Numbered from the stretch's first letter, positions 46,044 to 56,627 are shown. The stretch: DNA of 64,000 nt from Rhodocyclales bacterium (GCA_028292505.1 JAQGMF010000032.1:1-64000), one strand, 5' to 3'. Numbers and translations: made by a program. Notes: generated from the letters alone by a model not told the origin.

Positions 46044-46754
46044 ATGGACCTCTTCATCGACGCGGGCAATACGCGTATCAAGTATGCCGGGCATGACGGC
46101 AGCGATTGGCTTTTCCATGAAGCCGTGCCGAGCGAGGCTGCTGCAGCGCTGATCTTTCCACCGCGCTTCACGCCGCAGCGCGTCGTCATCGTCAGCGTGG
46201 CAAGCGCGGCAGTCAATGCCAGCATCGCACAACAGCTGGCAGAATGCACATCGCATATTGCGTGGTTTCGCTCCACGGCGGAATGTGGTGGCTTGCGCAA
46301 TGCCTATGCCAATCCCTTACAGCTCGGTCCGGATCGCTGGGCCGCAGCCATCGCCGCGTGGCAGCGCGTGCGCGGTGCGTGTGTGGTGGTCGGTGCGGGA
46401 ACGGCGACGACCATTGATCTGATTACGCATGAGGGTGTATTCGCCGGCGGCTGCATCGTGCCAGGCCTGGAAATGATGCGACGCTCGCTGGCCAGCGGCA
46501 CGGCTGCCTTGCCGCTCGCTACGGGGCACTATGAAGCATTGCCGCGCAACACGGCGGACGCGATCTTCTCGGGCTGTCTCAATGCGCAACTGGGCGCCAT
46601 CGAGCGCATGCGCAAGCACGTGCAGGCGGATGCGCCGGTGCTGCTTGCCGGTGGCGCGACGGAGGCACTGATCGGCGAGATTACAGGGCCAGTCGAATTG
46701 ACCCCGCATCTGGTGCTTGAAGGCCTGCGTTATGCAGTCTCCGACAATAGATAG
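46044..46754 (+). CDS. coaX: Type III pantothenate kinase
   Basis: 236 residues. First step of coenzyme A synthesis, phosphorylating pantothenate. Phosphate motif DAGNTRIK (6-13), the GPDRWAAAIAAW motif, and GAGTATTIDLI then FAGGCIVPGLEMMRRSL are type III features. Potassium-dependent and not inhibited by CoA in known members. Arranged with birA and a SPOR protein, as in many Betaproteobacteria, except that mipA lies convergent between. Confidence 0.95.
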   Translation: MDLFIDAGNTRIKYAGHDGSDWLFHEAVPSEAAAALIFPPRFTPQRVVIVSVASAAVNASIAQQLAECTSHIAWFRSTAECGGLRNAYANPLQLGPDRWAAAIAAWQRVRGACVVVGAGTATTIDLITHEGVFAGGCIVPGLEMMRRSLASGTAALPLATGHYEALPRNTADAIFSGCLNAQLGAIERMRKHVQADAPVLLAGGATEALIGEITGPVELTPHLVLEGLRYAVSDNR

Positions 46755-46767
46755 TTAACTATCTATT
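46746..46767. other. Perfect 22-bp palindrome spanning two convergent stop codons
   Basis: AATAGATAGTTAACTATCTA TT is identical to its reverse complement. It contains the coaX stop (TAG 46752-46754) and the mipA stop on the other strand (46765-46763), placed symmetrically. No U-tract. Confidence 0.85.
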
Positions 46768-47731
46768 CGTCATCCGTGGCCGGCACCATTTCGGAGGACT
46801 TGGCGAACAGCCAGGAGATACCGAAGCCGGCGTACAGATTGAACTTGCGCTTCACCAGCGGACTGTCTTCGAAGACCGCGCCTTTCACGGTGCTGGCGCG
46901 GATAAAGGAGCCGAACCACATCTTGTCGAAGCGGCGCGATAGACTGGTGGTGACTTGCCAGCCACCATAGCCGCCCTTGGGCGTGTAGGCCGGACGCGTC
47001 GCCGTAGCGAATTGCGGTGCGACTTCATAAAGATAACGGTGGTAGCGCGCGGTAGCGAAGTAGGGCCCGGTCTGCGCGCCGAACTGCCAGTCGTCGCGCG
47101 GCGTGATCGACAGATTGAGCGCCGGTGTGAATACCAGGCCCTCTTGGCGAAGGCTCGACGATATGACCTGGCGCACCGGCAGGCGTATGTCGAGGCGCGT
47201 GACATCGCGTGCCTTGCCGACGACGCGGATGATGGCCTGCGGGCCGATTTCCAGTGTCGGATCGAGATCCGGCATGCCCTGGCGCGCTTCGTTGTGCTTG
47301 CTACTGACGGGCACACCACCATTGAGGCTCAGTTCCAGATCGACGTATTCGCTGTCGAAGAAGCGCGTGCGCACACCGCTGCGATCCGCTTTCAGGATAT
47401 CGCCACGGTATATGACATATGGAATAGGGAAGGCGACTGTGCTCTGGTGATCGGAGCCGCGATAATCCGGCATGCTGACCGCGCCGAAGCCCAAGCCGAG
47501 TTCCCACTTCGGTAGCAGCTTGGGAGGCAGCTTGTTGGCAGGGGTGTCGCCGAGCACTTTTTCCAGTTTGTTTTCCAGCTTGCTGCCCAACGACGCGTCC
47601 GGTGCGGGGGCAGTGGATTCCTGCGGCGCGGTTTGCGCTTGCGCTGCACTCAGGGCAAATAATGCAAGGCCGAAAAGGACCAAGCGGGTCAGGGAAGTGT
47701 TACGAATGCACAAGGAAATACACGGGGCCAT
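46763..47731 (-). CDS. MipA/OmpV-family outer-membrane protein
   Basis: 322 residues. Signal peptide 1-32 (LVLFGLALFALSAAQAQ). Polar linker with a short coiled stretch (LGSKLENKLEKVLGDTPANK), then a beta-barrel with the MipA/OmpV start WELGLGFGAVSMPDYRGSD, and repeated aromatic beta strands, ending NLYAGFGISWLFAKSSE. MipA in E. coli scaffolds MltA with PBP1B, and OmpV relatives are porins. Position between coaX and SPOR on the opposite strand suggests a later insertion into that block. Confidence 0.9.
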   Translation of the reverse strand: MAPCISLCIRNTSLTRLVLFGLALFALSAAQAQTAPQESTAPAPDASLGSKLENKLEKVLGDTPANKLPPKLLPKWELGLGFGAVSMPDYRGSDHQSTVAFPIPYVIYRGDILKADRSGVRTRFFDSEYVDLELSLNGGVPVSSKHNEARQGMPDLDPTLEIGPQAIIRVVGKARDVTRLDIRLPVRQVISSSLRQEGLVFTPALNLSITPRDDWQFGAQTGPYFATARYHRYLYEVAPQFATATRPAYTPKGGYGGWQVTTSLSRRFDKMWFGSFIRASTVKGAVFEDSPLVKRKFNLYAGFGISWLFAKSSEMVPATDDE

Positions 47732-47868
47732 AGCGGGCTCGGTTTTGAGGAAAATCGCATTCTGTCATGCATTCGCACCATGGTCCGCCCGCTCGGCGCT
47801 GACAGCCGTACGGCAGGCGTTGCGCAGCGGGCTTGGAAGCTGACGCGCCGCGAAGGATAATCACGCCC

Positions 47869-48651
47869 ATGACAAGCCTGCGTGTCACCTTCTATCTGCT
47901 GGTTGCTTTCAACCTGGTCTGCATAATGGCAATCGCCATGCCCAGGCTCGGCATGCCGGCACCCTTTCTCGGCGCAACGGAACCGGAGCGTATGTCCAGC
48001 CAGGTGCTGCCGGAAAAATTGCGGGTGTTGAGCGTCGGCACCGAGCTGTCTTCGGCGCCGGGAGTGGAGAATTCGGCGCCGCTGCCGAACATGTCGGCGG
48101 AGAATGCCCCCGTCGCTGAATCTGCGCCTGCACCGCAAGCCGCTGCAGTCAGCGAAGTTTCAGCACCAGTCGTTGCCACGACGGATAGCGCTGCGACAAG
48201 CTGTATTGCCTTCAAGAATCTGACCAGTATCCAGGCTCAGGCGCTCGCCCAGCGGGCGCGCGGCACGGGCACCAACCTGACGGTGCGTGAAGAAGCCGCA
48301 ACGCCTTCATCGTATTGGGTCAATATTCCGCCACAGGGTGGCAAGGCCGGTGCCGATCGGCGCGCTGCTGAACTCAAGCAACTCGGGCTGGATGATTTCT
48401 TCGTTGTGCAGGATGCCGGCGACAATCGCTATGCGATTTCTCTCGGCCTGTTCCATGCCCAGGGACTTGCCGAACGCCAGCTCGAAGCCTTGCAGAAACG
48501 CGGCGTCAAGGGCGCGACGGTCACCGCGCGTGAGAATGCCAGCGGCGCCCGTGTGGAACTGATCGGCGCCGGTGCGCAGATTGAACGCGTGGCGCGCGAC
48601 GCGGGCGGTGAGATACAAGGTGCCCAACGCGATACCTGCAAGGCCGGATGA
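47869..48651 (+). CDS. SPOR-domain-like inner-membrane protein
   Basis: 260 residues from ATG 47869. One N-terminal membrane segment (VTFYLLVAFNLVCIMAIAM), an Ala/Pro/Val-rich linker to about 115, and a C-terminal SPOR-like domain (YWVNIPPQGGKAGADRRAAE; NRYAISLGLFHAQGLAERQL EALQKRGVKG). SPOR domains bind denuded glycan strands at the division septum. It lies in the birA-coaX-SPOR order common in Betaproteobacteria. It precedes coaE by seven bases. Confidence 0.85.
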   Translation: MTSLRVTFYLLVAFNLVCIMAIAMPRLGMPAPFLGATEPERMSSQVLPEKLRVLSVGTELSSAPGVENSAPLPNMSAENAPVAESAPAPQAAAVSEVSAPVVATTDSAATSCIAFKNLTSIQAQALAQRARGTGTNLTVREEAATPSSYWVNIPPQGGKAGADRRAAELKQLGLDDFFVVQDAGDNRYAISLGLFHAQGLAERQLEALQKRGVKGATVTARENASGARVELIGAGAQIERVARDAGGEIQGAQRDTCKAG

Positions 48652-48658
48652 GCCGGTC

Positions 48659-49324
48659 ATGACTTCAGCGCCTGACGCTCCGCGAGGCAGACCCTTGGTG
48701 CTCGGCCTGACGGGTGGCATTGGTAGCGGCAAGAGCGCTGTCGCTGCGCGTCTGGCCGAGCTTGGCGTCGAAATCATCGACACCGACGAGATCGCTCACC
48801 AGCTCAGCGCGCCCGGTGGCGCAGCCATCGATGCGTTGCGCGCAGCTTTCGGCGATGCATACATCAAGCCGGATGGTGGACTGGACCGGGCCGCGATGCG
48901 CGCCCTGGTATTTTCCGACCCTGCCGCCAAAGCCCGGCTGGAAGCCATTCTCCACCCCCTCATCCGCGAGATCAGCGAGGCGCGCGTGCAGTCCGCGACA
49001 GGGCCGTATGTGGTACTCGTGGTACCGCTGCTGGTCGAGTCCGGTCATTGGCGCGAACGTTGCGATCGCATTGTCGTGGTCGACGCGCCCGACGAAATAC
49101 GACTCGCACGTGTCATGAAGCGCAGCGATTTGAGCGAGTCGCAGGTGCGCGCAATCATGGCCAGCCAGGCGAGTCGCGTGCAACGTTGCGCCGCAGCGCA
49201 GGAAGTTATTGACAATATTGGGGATTTTGATAGTTTGCGAGCACAGGTTGATGCCCTGCATCAACGCTACAAGCGGGGACTCTCCCCTAATAAAAACCAA
49301 GAATCCAGGCCCGGTGTGCGGTGA
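48659..49324 (+). CDS. coaE: Dephospho-CoA kinase
   Basis: 221 residues from ATG 48659. Last step of CoA synthesis, phosphorylating the 3'-OH of dephospho-CoA. P-loop GGIGSGKS (19-26), then VEIIDTDEIAHQL, HPLIREIS, VPLLVESG and a lid region. Length typical. Its stop overlaps the zapD start (GTGA). Confidence 0.95.
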   Translation: MTSAPDAPRGRPLVLGLTGGIGSGKSAVAARLAELGVEIIDTDEIAHQLSAPGGAAIDALRAAFGDAYIKPDGGLDRAAMRALVFSDPAAKARLEAILHPLIREISEARVQSATGPYVVLVVPLLVESGHWRERCDRIVVVDAPDEIRLARVMKRSDLSESQVRAIMASQASRVQRCAAAQEVIDNIGDFDSLRAQVDALHQRYKRGLSPNKNQESRPGVR

Positions 49325-50076
49325 TAACTTACGAATATCCCCTGAACGAGCGCATCCGTACGCTGCTGCGGTTGGAGGATCTTTTCGACAAGGCACAGCA
49401 TTTCGCCGTTTCCGACAACGCTTACGAACATCACACGGCACTGATGGCGCTCTTCGAAATTCTCGAAGTGGCGGGGCGCGCCGACCTCAAAGTGGACCTG
49501 GTGCAGGAACTGGAGCGACAACGCCAGACGCTACATGCCTTCCACGACAATCCGCAGATATCCGAAGAAGCCCTGTCCGGCGCGCTGTACGAGATCGAGC
49601 AGGCGAGTACCGCCCTGCTGTCGATGGCCGGCAAGGTCGGCCAGTACATTCGCGAGAGCGAGTGGCTCATGGCGATCCGTTCGCGTGCAGCGATTCCCGG
49701 CGGCGTATGCGAATTCGATTTGCCGTCCTATCACTATTGGCTGCATCGCGATTCCGATCGCCGCCGCAAGGACATTCAAGGCTGGCTGTCGCCGATGCTG
49801 CCGATCCGCGATGGGCTGACCATCGTACTGCGCCTGCTGCGCGAAAGCGGTCGCCCTGAAATGCAGACTGCGCGCCGCGGCGCCTTCCAGATGATGATGA
49901 GTGGCCGCTCGGCGCAAATGGTGCGCGTGCGCGTGCCGCGGCACGAAGGATGTATCCCCGAGATCAGTGCTAACAAATATGCATTTAACATACGTTTCGT
50001 GGTGCCGGAGTTTCTCGCCCGTCCGCGTCCGTTTGAAACGGATGTGCCTTTCGAGTTGACCTTTTGCAACCTTTAA
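49321..50076 (+). CDS. zapD: Cell division protein ZapD
   Basis: 251 residues from GTG 49321, coupled to coaE by a GTGA overlap. Bundles FtsZ filaments at midcell. Recognised by ITYEYPLNERIRTLLRLEDL at the N-terminus, then an alpha-helical half, and the C-terminal beta half with YHYWLHRDSDRRRKDIQGWL and GCIPEISANKYAFNIRF. coaE-zapD adjacency is a standard pairing in Beta- and Gammaproteobacteria. The usual third gene yacG is not seen after it. Confidence 0.94.
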   Translation: MITYEYPLNERIRTLLRLEDLFDKAQHFAVSDNAYEHHTALMALFEILEVAGRADLKVDLVQELERQRQTLHAFHDNPQISEEALSGALYEIEQASTALLSMAGKVGQYIRESEWLMAIRSRAAIPGGVCEFDLPSYHYWLHRDSDRRRKDIQGWLSPMLPIRDGLTIVLRLLRESGRPEMQTARRGAFQMMMSGRSAQMVRVRVPRHEGCIPEISANKYAFNIRFVVPEFLARPRPFETDVPFELTFCNL

Positions 50077-50119
50077 GCAACCTGCAGGAACTTTTTTCGC
50101 GCTCACGTTCCAACTCCGC

Positions 50120-50509
50120 ATGCTGACCCTGTCACGTCGCTTCCTCGTTGCGTTGCTTATCGTGCTGCTGCCCTTGCACGGCTTCGCTGCGGCGGTAAGT
50201 CTGTGCTGCGCGCAGGCTGTGCAAGGTGCCGGCCCGGTCATGCAGATGAGCACGGCCCAACATGAAGCCAGTGCAGCGATGCCTTCGTGTCATGCACACG
50301 GGAAGATGGGCAAGGCTGATGGTTCAACTGCCAAAGACGACGTACACAAGTGCAGCCTGTGCGCGACTTGTGGTGGTATTGCGATGAACAATGCGCAAGC
50401 CATTTCTCTTTCTCCCGTGGCCAGTACGGCCGTCATTCCTCTACCCGACCCGTTCCAGCAAGCACACCTTGCTGCGGGTCCGGACAAACCCCCTCGCTTT
50501 CTCGCCTGA
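50120..50509 (+). CDS. Exported Cys/His/Met-rich small protein (probable metal-linked)
   Basis: 129 residues. Signal peptide 1-24 (FLVALLIVLLPLHGFAAA). The mature part is rich in potential metal ligands: LCCAQ, MQMSTAQHE, PSCHAHGKMGK and HKCSLCATCGG. This looks like DUF2946-type or copper-binding periplasmic proteins found at the head of Cus-type operons. It lies 82 bases upstream of the tolC-like gene on the same strand. Metal identity is inferred from context. Confidence 0.65.
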   Translation: MLTLSRRFLVALLIVLLPLHGFAAAVSLCCAQAVQGAGPVMQMSTAQHEASAAMPSCHAHGKMGKADGSTAKDDVHKCSLCATCGGIAMNNAQAISLSPVASTAVIPLPDPFQQAHLAAGPDKPPRFLA

Positions 50510-50591
50510 TAGCCGGACTCCATCCGGTTGTATGACAAAAGAATAGTCGTGTCTTGTTTGACACGTCTTCCATCTTGTCGCGAGGAAGATC

Positions 50592-51908
50592 ATGAAGCAT
50601 TACTTAAACACCCTGCGCATTTCATGCGCGCTGTCAGGCATCGCGCGCGGCATTGCCGTCTGCCTGTCCCTGATGTTGCCGTTGGCCTGCCCGCCGGTTT
50701 ATGCAGCCGACACCCTGTCTCTGAATGACGCGCTGAACATCGCCATCGAGCGCTCGCCGCAAACGGCAGCGATCCAGGCGCAGACGCGTGCTGCGCACGA
50801 GCAACGCGTGGCCGTCGGCGAGTTGCCAGACCCCGTGCTCAAGCTCGGTGTCAGCAATGTGCCGGTGACCGGCGACGAGGCCTACAGCCTGACGCGCGAA
50901 AGCATGACGCAGCGCTCGGTCGGCCTCATGCAGGAATTCACGCGCGGTGACAAACGCGAAGCGCGCGTGGCCCGCGTCGAACGCGAGATCGACACCAGCG
51001 CGGCGATGTTGCGGCAGACCGTGGCGAGCACGCGACGCGATACAGCACTGGCCTGGCTCGAAGTTTCTTACCAGGAAAACATCCGCGATCTGGTGCGCAG
51101 CCAGATCGATGAAGCCGGCTTGCAGGCGCAGGCCGCCGAGACCGCGTTTCGCGCCGCGCGTGGTTCGCAAAGCGACGTGCTGGCCGCGCGCACCCTCGTC
51201 GAGCAACTGCGCGATCAGCTTGCTCAACGCGAGCGCGATGTCGCGATGGCGCGCACCCAGCTTGCCCGCTGGATCGGCGATGCGGCGCAGCAGCCGCTCG
51301 GCGCCGCGCCGGACATCGCCACCGTTGCCTGGACACCGAAGAGCGGCGCGCGCGAACTGGGAAGTCATCCGACAATGACATTGGCATCGAGCCAGGTGGC
51401 GCTCGCCGAAGCGGATGCCGAAATCGCGCGTCGCAATCGTCGTGCTGACTGGACGGTCGAAGTGACCTACAGCCAGCGCGGCCCGAGCTATTCCAACATG
51501 GTGTCGCTCAACCTCTCCGTGCCGCTGCAGTGGGACCGCGCCAGCCGCCAGGACCGCGAGCTTGCCACGCGCCTCGCGCAGGTCGAGCAAGCACGCGCGC
51601 AAGCGCAGGACACGCAGCGCGCTTACCAGGCTGAGGTGGACGCAACCCTGCAGGCCTGGGACGCCAACCGTCAACGCCTGGTGCGTTACGAGCAAAGCCT
51701 GTTGCCGCTGGCACGCGATCGTATGCAAGCGGCATTGTCGGCATTTCGCGGCGGCAGCGGCGCGCTGTCGCAGGTGCTGGAAGCGCGGCGCATGTTGTTG
51801 GATACACGCATCGAGCGCGAACGCGTAGCACTTGAAGCAGCGCGCGCCTGGGCACAACTCAATTTCCTGAATCCCGAACAGTCCGTCCTCGCGACGACTG
51901 CGCAGTGA
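50592..51908 (+). CDS. TolC-family outer-membrane channel of a Cus-type efflux system
   Basis: 438 residues. Signal peptide about 1-38 (ending PPVYAADTL). Two outer-membrane efflux repeats with long helices: SLNDALNIAIERSPQTAAIQ, LPDPVLKLGVSNVPVTG, and AEVDATLQAWDANRQRLVRY then ALSAFRGGSGALSQVLEARR. It forms the trimeric exit duct for a tripartite pump. Eleven bases separate it from the adaptor gene. Confidence 0.92.
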   Translation: MKHYLNTLRISCALSGIARGIAVCLSLMLPLACPPVYAADTLSLNDALNIAIERSPQTAAIQAQTRAAHEQRVAVGELPDPVLKLGVSNVPVTGDEAYSLTRESMTQRSVGLMQEFTRGDKREARVARVEREIDTSAAMLRQTVASTRRDTALAWLEVSYQENIRDLVRSQIDEAGLQAQAAETAFRAARGSQSDVLAARTLVEQLRDQLAQRERDVAMARTQLARWIGDAAQQPLGAAPDIATVAWTPKSGARELGSHPTMTLASSQVALAEADAEIARRNRRADWTVEVTYSQRGPSYSNMVSLNLSVPLQWDRASRQDRELATRLAQVEQARAQAQDTQRAYQAEVDATLQAWDANRQRLVRYEQSLLPLARDRMQAALSAFRGGSGALSQVLEARRMLLDTRIERERVALEAARAWAQLNFLNPEQSVLATTAQ

Positions 51909-51918
51909 GGACTACAAA

Positions 51919-53319
51919 ATGAACAAGCGGAACATCGGCATGAGCATCGCGGCTATTGCAGTCATGGGAGGAGTGGGTGGAACGGCTTTGTACCGGCTCG
52001 GTGTACAGCACGGCAATATGCAAAAGGCATCGTCTGAGACATCGTCCGTCGCCAAGGAGAGAAAAATTCTCTACTGGCACGACCCCATGGTGCCGAATCA
52101 GCGCTTCGACAAACCGGGCAAATCGCCCTTCATGGATATGGACCTCGTCCCCGTCTACGCCGATGACGCGCCACCGGGCGATGCAACGCAGAGCGGGGCG
52201 CACGGCGGCGAACAAGGAGGTGTGAGCGTCGGCTCGCGCATGCAGCAGAGCCTGGGCGTGCGGCTGGCGACAGTGCAGCGCGGCAGCATTGAGCCGCGCC
52301 TCACCGTGAGCGGCAGTGTTGCCTGGAACGAACGCGAGCAGAGTGTGGTGCAAGCGCGTGCTACCGGCTTTGTCGAGAAACTTTACGTGCGCGCAACGCT
52401 CGACCGCGTTGCCAAGGGGCAGGCCGTAGCAGAACTGTATGTGCCTGACTGGTTTGCTGCGCAGGAGGATTACCTGGCCGTGCGCCGCATGCAGGGCAGC
52501 GACCTCGCGCCCTTGCTCGATGCGGCGAAGGCGCGCATGCAACAGCTCGGCATGTCGCCCGAACAGGTGCACGCCGTCGAACACGCCAACGCCGTGCAAG
52601 CGCGCATCAGCTTGCGCGCGCCGCAGTCAGGTGTCATAACGGAGCTGGGCGTGCGCGAGGGCATGACGGTCACTGCGGGCACGACACTGATGCGCATCAA
52701 CGGCACCGCAAGCGTGTGGGTCAATGCCGATGTGCCCGAGGCGCAGGTATCGCTGCTGCACGTCGGCAGTGCGGTCGATGCCAGTTTGCCGGGCGCCGGC
52801 AATGAGCATTTCAAGGGCCGCGTGCAGGCCATCCTGCCCGATGTGTCGACCGACACGCGCACACTGAAAGCGCGCATCGAGCTGAGCAATCCGCAAGGTC
52901 GTCTCGCGCCCGGCATGTTCGTCAGCATCGCGCTCGGCTTGTCTCCGACGGCGCATACGCAAGCCTTGCTGCTGCCGTCCGAAGCGCTGATCCGCACCGG
53001 CACACGCACGGTCGTCATGCGCGCCGACGGTGACGGCCATTTCACGCCCGTCGATGTCGTCGCGGGTACGGAATACGACGGCCGCACGGAGATTCGCGAG
53101 GGCCTCGCCGAAGGGCAGCAGGTGGTGCTTTCGGGGCAATTCCTGATCGATTCCGAAGCTAGCCTGCGTGGCACCGGCACGCGGCTCAGCGCGCCAGCGC
53201 AGTCCGCTCCTGCCCCCACTTCTGCGCCGGCCGCGTCGTCCGCTGCGGACATGTCCTCGATGCCCGGCATGGCTGCCGATCCGCACGCCGGTCACGATAT
53301 GGGAGTGCATGCCAAATGA
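51919..53319 (+). CDS. CusB-type periplasmic adaptor with heavy-metal-binding domain
   Basis: 466 residues. N-terminal anchor ([18 protein letters not shown]). Residues about 50-80 are a heavy-metal-binding domain, [29 protein letters not shown], as in CusB/SilB. Then the barrel-sandwich/lipoyl halves ([40 protein letters not shown]) and beta barrel. The C-terminus ends in a Met/His-rich tail ([20 protein letters not shown]), a second likely Cu(I)/Ag(I) site. Stop overlaps the pump gene (ATGA). Confidence 0.93.
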   Translation: MNKRNIGMSIAAIAVMGGVGGTALYRLGVQHGNMQKASSETSSVAKERKILYWHDPMVPNQRFDKPGKSPFMDMDLVPVYADDAPPGDATQSGAHGGEQGGVSVGSRMQQSLGVRLATVQRGSIEPRLTVSGSVAWNEREQSVVQARATGFVEKLYVRATLDRVAKGQAVAELYVPDWFAAQEDYLAVRRMQGSDLAPLLDAAKARMQQLGMSPEQVHAVEHANAVQARISLRAPQSGVITELGVREGMTVTAGTTLMRINGTASVWVNADVPEAQVSLLHVGSAVDASLPGAGNEHFKGRVQAILPDVSTDTRTLKARIELSNPQGRLAPGMFVSIALGLSPTAHTQALLLPSEALIRTGTRTVVMRADGDGHFTPVDVVAGTEYDGRTEIREGLAEGQQVVLSGQFLIDSEASLRGTGTRLSAPAQSAPAPTSAPAASSAADMSSMPGMAADPHAGHDMGVHAK

Positions 53320-56300
53320 TTGCCCATCTCATTCGCTGGTCCATCCGCAATCGCTTCCTCGTATTGCTGGCGGCGCTGCTCGTCGCTGCGGCAGGCGTGT
53401 GGTCGCTGCTGAATACGCCGCTCGATGCGCTGCCCGATCTCTCCGACGTACAGGTGATAATACGAACGTCATATCCGGGCCAGGCGCCGCAGATCGTCGA
53501 GAACCAGGTTACTTATCCGCTAACCACCACCATGCTGTCGGTGCCGGGCGCGAAGACCGTGCGTGGCTTCTCCTTCTTCGGCGACTCGTTTGTGTACGTG
53601 CTGTTCGAGGACGGCACCGATCTGTACTGGGCGCGCTCGCGCGTGCTGGAGTATCTCAACCAGGTGCAATCGCGCCTGCCCGCAGGCGCCAAACCTGCCC
53701 TTGGGCCGGACGCGACAGGCGTGGGCTGGATCTACAGCTACGCGCTGGTCGACCGCAGCGGCAAGCACGACCTGGCGCAACTGCGCAGCTTGCAGGACTG
53801 GTTTCTCAAGTACGAACTCAAGACCGTGCCCAACGTTGCTGAGGTCGCGTCGGTCGGCGGCATGGTCAAGCAATACCAGATCGTGCTCGACCCCGAGCGG
53901 CTGCGCGCCTACGGCATCACCCATGCAAACGTCATCGAAGCGATCGGCAAGTCCAACCAGGAAGTCGGCGGCTCGGTGCTGGAGATGGGCGAGGCGGAGT
54001 ACATGGTGCGTGCTTCGGGTTATCTACAAACGCTCGACGACTTCCGCAGGATTCCGCTGCTGAGCACCAATGCGGGCGTCTCCGTGCGCCTCGGCGATGT
54101 GGCAAACATCCAGGTCGGGCCGGAGATGCGCCGCGGCATCGCCGAGCTGGATGGCGAGGGCGAGGTGGCGGGTGGCGTCATCGTCATGCGCTCGGGCAAG
54201 AACGCGTTGGCGACCATCCAGGCCGTCAAGGCAAAGCTCAAGTCATTGCAGGCAAGCTTGCCTGCGGGTGTCGAGATCGTCACTGCCTACGACCGCGCGC
54301 CACTCATCGAACGCGCGGTGGACAACCTCGGCCACAAGCTGCTGGAAGAGTTCATCGTCGTCGCCGTCGTGTGCTTTCTGTTCCTTTTTCACCTGCGCTC
54401 GGCCTTCGTCGCGATTGTGTCGCTGCCGCTGGGCATCCTGATGGCTTTCATCGTGATGCGCTATCAGGGCGTCAATGCCAACATCATGTCGCTGGGTGGC
54501 ATTGCGATCGCCATCGGTGCCATGGTCGATGCGGCAGTGGTGATGATCGAGAATGCGCACAAGCATCTGGAGAAGTGGCGGCATGCCTCCCCTCTCCCGC
54601 TTGCGGGAGAGGGTGGCCCGCAGGGCCGGGAGAGGGTTGGTAGCAATGTGGTGGACTCCCTCTCCCCCAACCCCTCTCCCATAAATGGGAGAGGGGAACC
54701 AACCGCCGCGGAGCGCTGGCAGATCATCGGCGACGCTGCCGCCGAAGTCGGTCCCGCGCTGTTCTTCTCCTTGCTGATTATTACTTTGTCATTCATTCCG
54801 GTATTCACGCTGGAGGCGCAGGAAGGGCGCCTGTTCGCGCCGCTGGCTTTCACCAAGACTTACGCTATGGCGGCAGCGGCGGGCCTGTCGGTGACGCTGA
54901 TTCCGGTGCTGATGGGCTTCCTGATTCGCGGCCATATTCCCGACGAGCAAGGCAATCCGCTCAATCGCGCTCTCATCGCCATCTACCGTCCCTTGCTCGA
55001 CGCGGTGCTGCGCTTTCCCAAGACTACGCTCGCTGTCGCCGGTGTCGTGTTGTTGACCAGCCTGTGGCCACTGCTGCATATCGGTGGTGAGTTCATGCCG
55101 CCACTTGACGAAGGCGATCTGCTGTATATGCCGACAGCATTGCCTGGTCTGTCGGCGGGCAAGGCGGCCGAGTTGTTGCAGCAGACCGATAGACTGATCA
55201 AGACGGTGCCCGAGGTAGCGCATGTCTTCGGCAAGGCCGGGCGCGCCGAAACGGCGACCGATCCCGCGCCGATGGAGATGTTCGAGACGACGGTCCTGTT
55301 CAAACCAAAAAGCGAATGGCGCGCGGGCATGACGAGCGACAAGCTGGTCGAGGAACTCGACCGCATCGTCAAGGTTCCGGGGCTATCGAACATTTGGGTG
55401 CCGCCGATTCGCAACCGCATCGACATGCTCGCTACCGGCATCAAAAGCCCCGTTGGTGTGAAAGTCGCGGGCACCGATCTGGTGGAGATCGAGCGCATCG
55501 CGGGCGCGGTCGAGGGCGCGGTGAAGAACGTGCCGGGCGTCAGCTCCGCATTCGCCGAACGCCTGACCGGCGGGCGCTACGTCGATGTGCAGATCAACCG
55601 CGATGCCGCCGCGCGCTTCGGCATGAACATCGCCGATGTGCAGTCGGTGGTCAGCTCGGCCATCGGTGGTGAGAACGTCGGCGAGACGGTCGAGGGGCTG
55701 GCACGCTATCCGATCAATGTGCGCTACCCGCGCGAGCTGCGCGACTCGCTCGAGCGCATTCGGCAGTTGCCGATTCTCACGGCACGCGGCGCGCGCATTA
55801 CGCTCTACGATGTCGCTGACATATCCATCAAGGATGGGCCGCCGATGCTCAAAAGCGAGAATGCACGGCTGTCGGGATGGGTGTATGTCGATATTCGCGG
55901 TCGCGATTTGAAGTCGACCGTGCTCGACATGCAGCGCGCCGTTGCACAGCAGGTCGTGCTGCCGGCAGGTTATTCGATTGCCTGGTCCGGGCAATTCGAA
56001 TTTCTCGAACGCGCCACAGCGCGGCTCAAGCTGGTCGTGCCGTTCACGCTGCTGATCATTCTCGTGTTGCTCTATATGATCTTCCAGCGCTTCGATGAAG
56101 CTGCGCTGATCATGGCAACGTTGCCCTTCGCGCTGGTCGGCGGCATCTGGCTGCTCTACCTGCTTGGCTACAATCTGTCCGTGGCGGGCGCCGTGGGCTT
56201 CATCGCGCTATCGGGCGTGGCGGCGGAATTCGGCGTGATCATGCTGCTCTACCTCAAGCACGCCTGGGAAGCGCGCCTTGCCGCGGGGCTGTCGGATCGC

Positions 56301-56555
56301 GAGGCCCTGTTGGACGCCATCCGTGAAGGCGCGGTACTGCGTGTACGGCCCAAGGCGATGACCGTCGCGGTGATTCTGGCAGGCCTGCTGCCCATCATGT
56401 GGGGCAGCGGCACGGGTTCGGAAGTCATGCAGCGCATCGCGGCGCCGATGGTCGGCGGCATGATCACTGCGCCGCTACTGTCAATGTTTGTAATACCAGC
56501 GGCATATTCGATGATGCGCAGGCGGAGAGGCCGACTTCCGCGTGGGGCGCAGTGA
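53316..56555 (+). CDS. CusA-type heavy-metal RND efflux pump with repeat-derived insertion
   Basis: 1079 residues. Proton-driven inner-membrane pump of the HME-RND family, exporting Cu(I)/Ag(I) or a related ion with the two genes upstream. About twelve membrane segments; landmarks [57 protein letters not shown], and the periplasmic Met-lined cleft region. Residues about 424-462 (54587-54700) are encoded by a palindromic repeat, giving a foreign loop ([32 protein letters not shown]) just after a membrane segment, in frame with no stop. Family members usually lack this and are about 1040-1050 long. Confidence 0.93.
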   Translation: MIAHLIRWSIRNRFLVLLAALLVAAAGVWSLLNTPLDALPDLSDVQVIIRTSYPGQAPQIVENQVTYPLTTTMLSVPGAKTVRGFSFFGDSFVYVLFEDGTDLYWARSRVLEYLNQVQSRLPAGAKPALGPDATGVGWIYSYALVDRSGKHDLAQLRSLQDWFLKYELKTVPNVAEVASVGGMVKQYQIVLDPERLRAYGITHANVIEAIGKSNQEVGGSVLEMGEAEYMVRASGYLQTLDDFRRIPLLSTNAGVSVRLGDVANIQVGPEMRRGIAELDGEGEVAGGVIVMRSGKNALATIQAVKAKLKSLQASLPAGVEIVTAYDRAPLIERAVDNLGHKLLEEFIVVAVVCFLFLFHLRSAFVAIVSLPLGILMAFIVMRYQGVNANIMSLGGIAIAIGAMVDAAVVMIENAHKHLEKWRHASPLPLAGEGGPQGRERVGSNVVDSLSPNPSPINGRGEPTAAERWQIIGDAAAEVGPALFFSLLIITLSFIPVFTLEAQEGRLFAPLAFTKTYAMAAAAGLSVTLIPVLMGFLIRGHIPDEQGNPLNRALIAIYRPLLDAVLRFPKTTLAVAGVVLLTSLWPLLHIGGEFMPPLDEGDLLYMPTALPGLSAGKAAELLQQTDRLIKTVPEVAHVFGKAGRAETATDPAPMEMFETTVLFKPKSEWRAGMTSDKLVEELDRIVKVPGLSNIWVPPIRNRIDMLATGIKSPVGVKVAGTDLVEIERIAGAVEGAVKNVPGVSSAFAERLTGGRYVDVQINRDAAARFGMNIADVQSVVSSAIGGENVGETVEGLARYPINVRYPRELRDSLERIRQLPILTARGARITLYDVADISIKDGPPMLKSENARLSGWVYVDIRGRDLKSTVLDMQRAVAQQVVLPAGYSIAWSGQFEFLERATARLKLVVPFTLLIILVLLYMIFQRFDEAALIMATLPFALVGGIWLLYLLGYNLSVAGAVGFIALSGVAAEFGVIMLLYLKHAWEARLAAGLSDREALLDAIREGAVLRVRPKAMTVAVILAGLLPIMWGSGTGSEVMQRIAAPMVGGMITAPLLSMFVIPAAYSMMRRRRGRLPRGAQ
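54587..54700. repeat. Palindromic repeat inserted in frame within the cusA-like gene
   Basis: Contains CCTCTCCCGCTTGCGGGAGA GG (hairpin) and CCCTCTCCC-AT-AAAT-GGGAGAGGG (second hairpin). Related to the inner part of the composite repeat at 7364-7519. About 114 bases, that is 38 codons, so the reading frame is kept. Confidence 0.85.
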
Positions 56556-56585
56556 TAACTACGCCGTATGTCAAAGTCATCATGC

Positions 56586-56605
56586 GGCGGAGTTGTCACT
56601 CCGCC
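56586..56605. repeat. Short hairpin (family F) after the efflux operon
   Basis: GGCGGAGT-TGTC-ACTCCGCC, a perfect 8-bp stem followed by CTACG. Similar GGGCGG...CCGCCC hairpins occur at 62535 and 63552. No U-tract. Confidence 0.6.
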
Positions 56606-56627
56606 CTACGATTGACTCGACAGATTC

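Noticed and set aside
50634..51857. A 407-codon open frame antisense to the TolC-like gene
   Set aside because: Same reason: third-position GC bias opens the opposite frame. No family pattern.
54587..54700. The repeat in the pump gene as evidence of a pseudogene
   Set aside because: The frame continues without stop or shift through both sides, and all other conserved pump regions are present.
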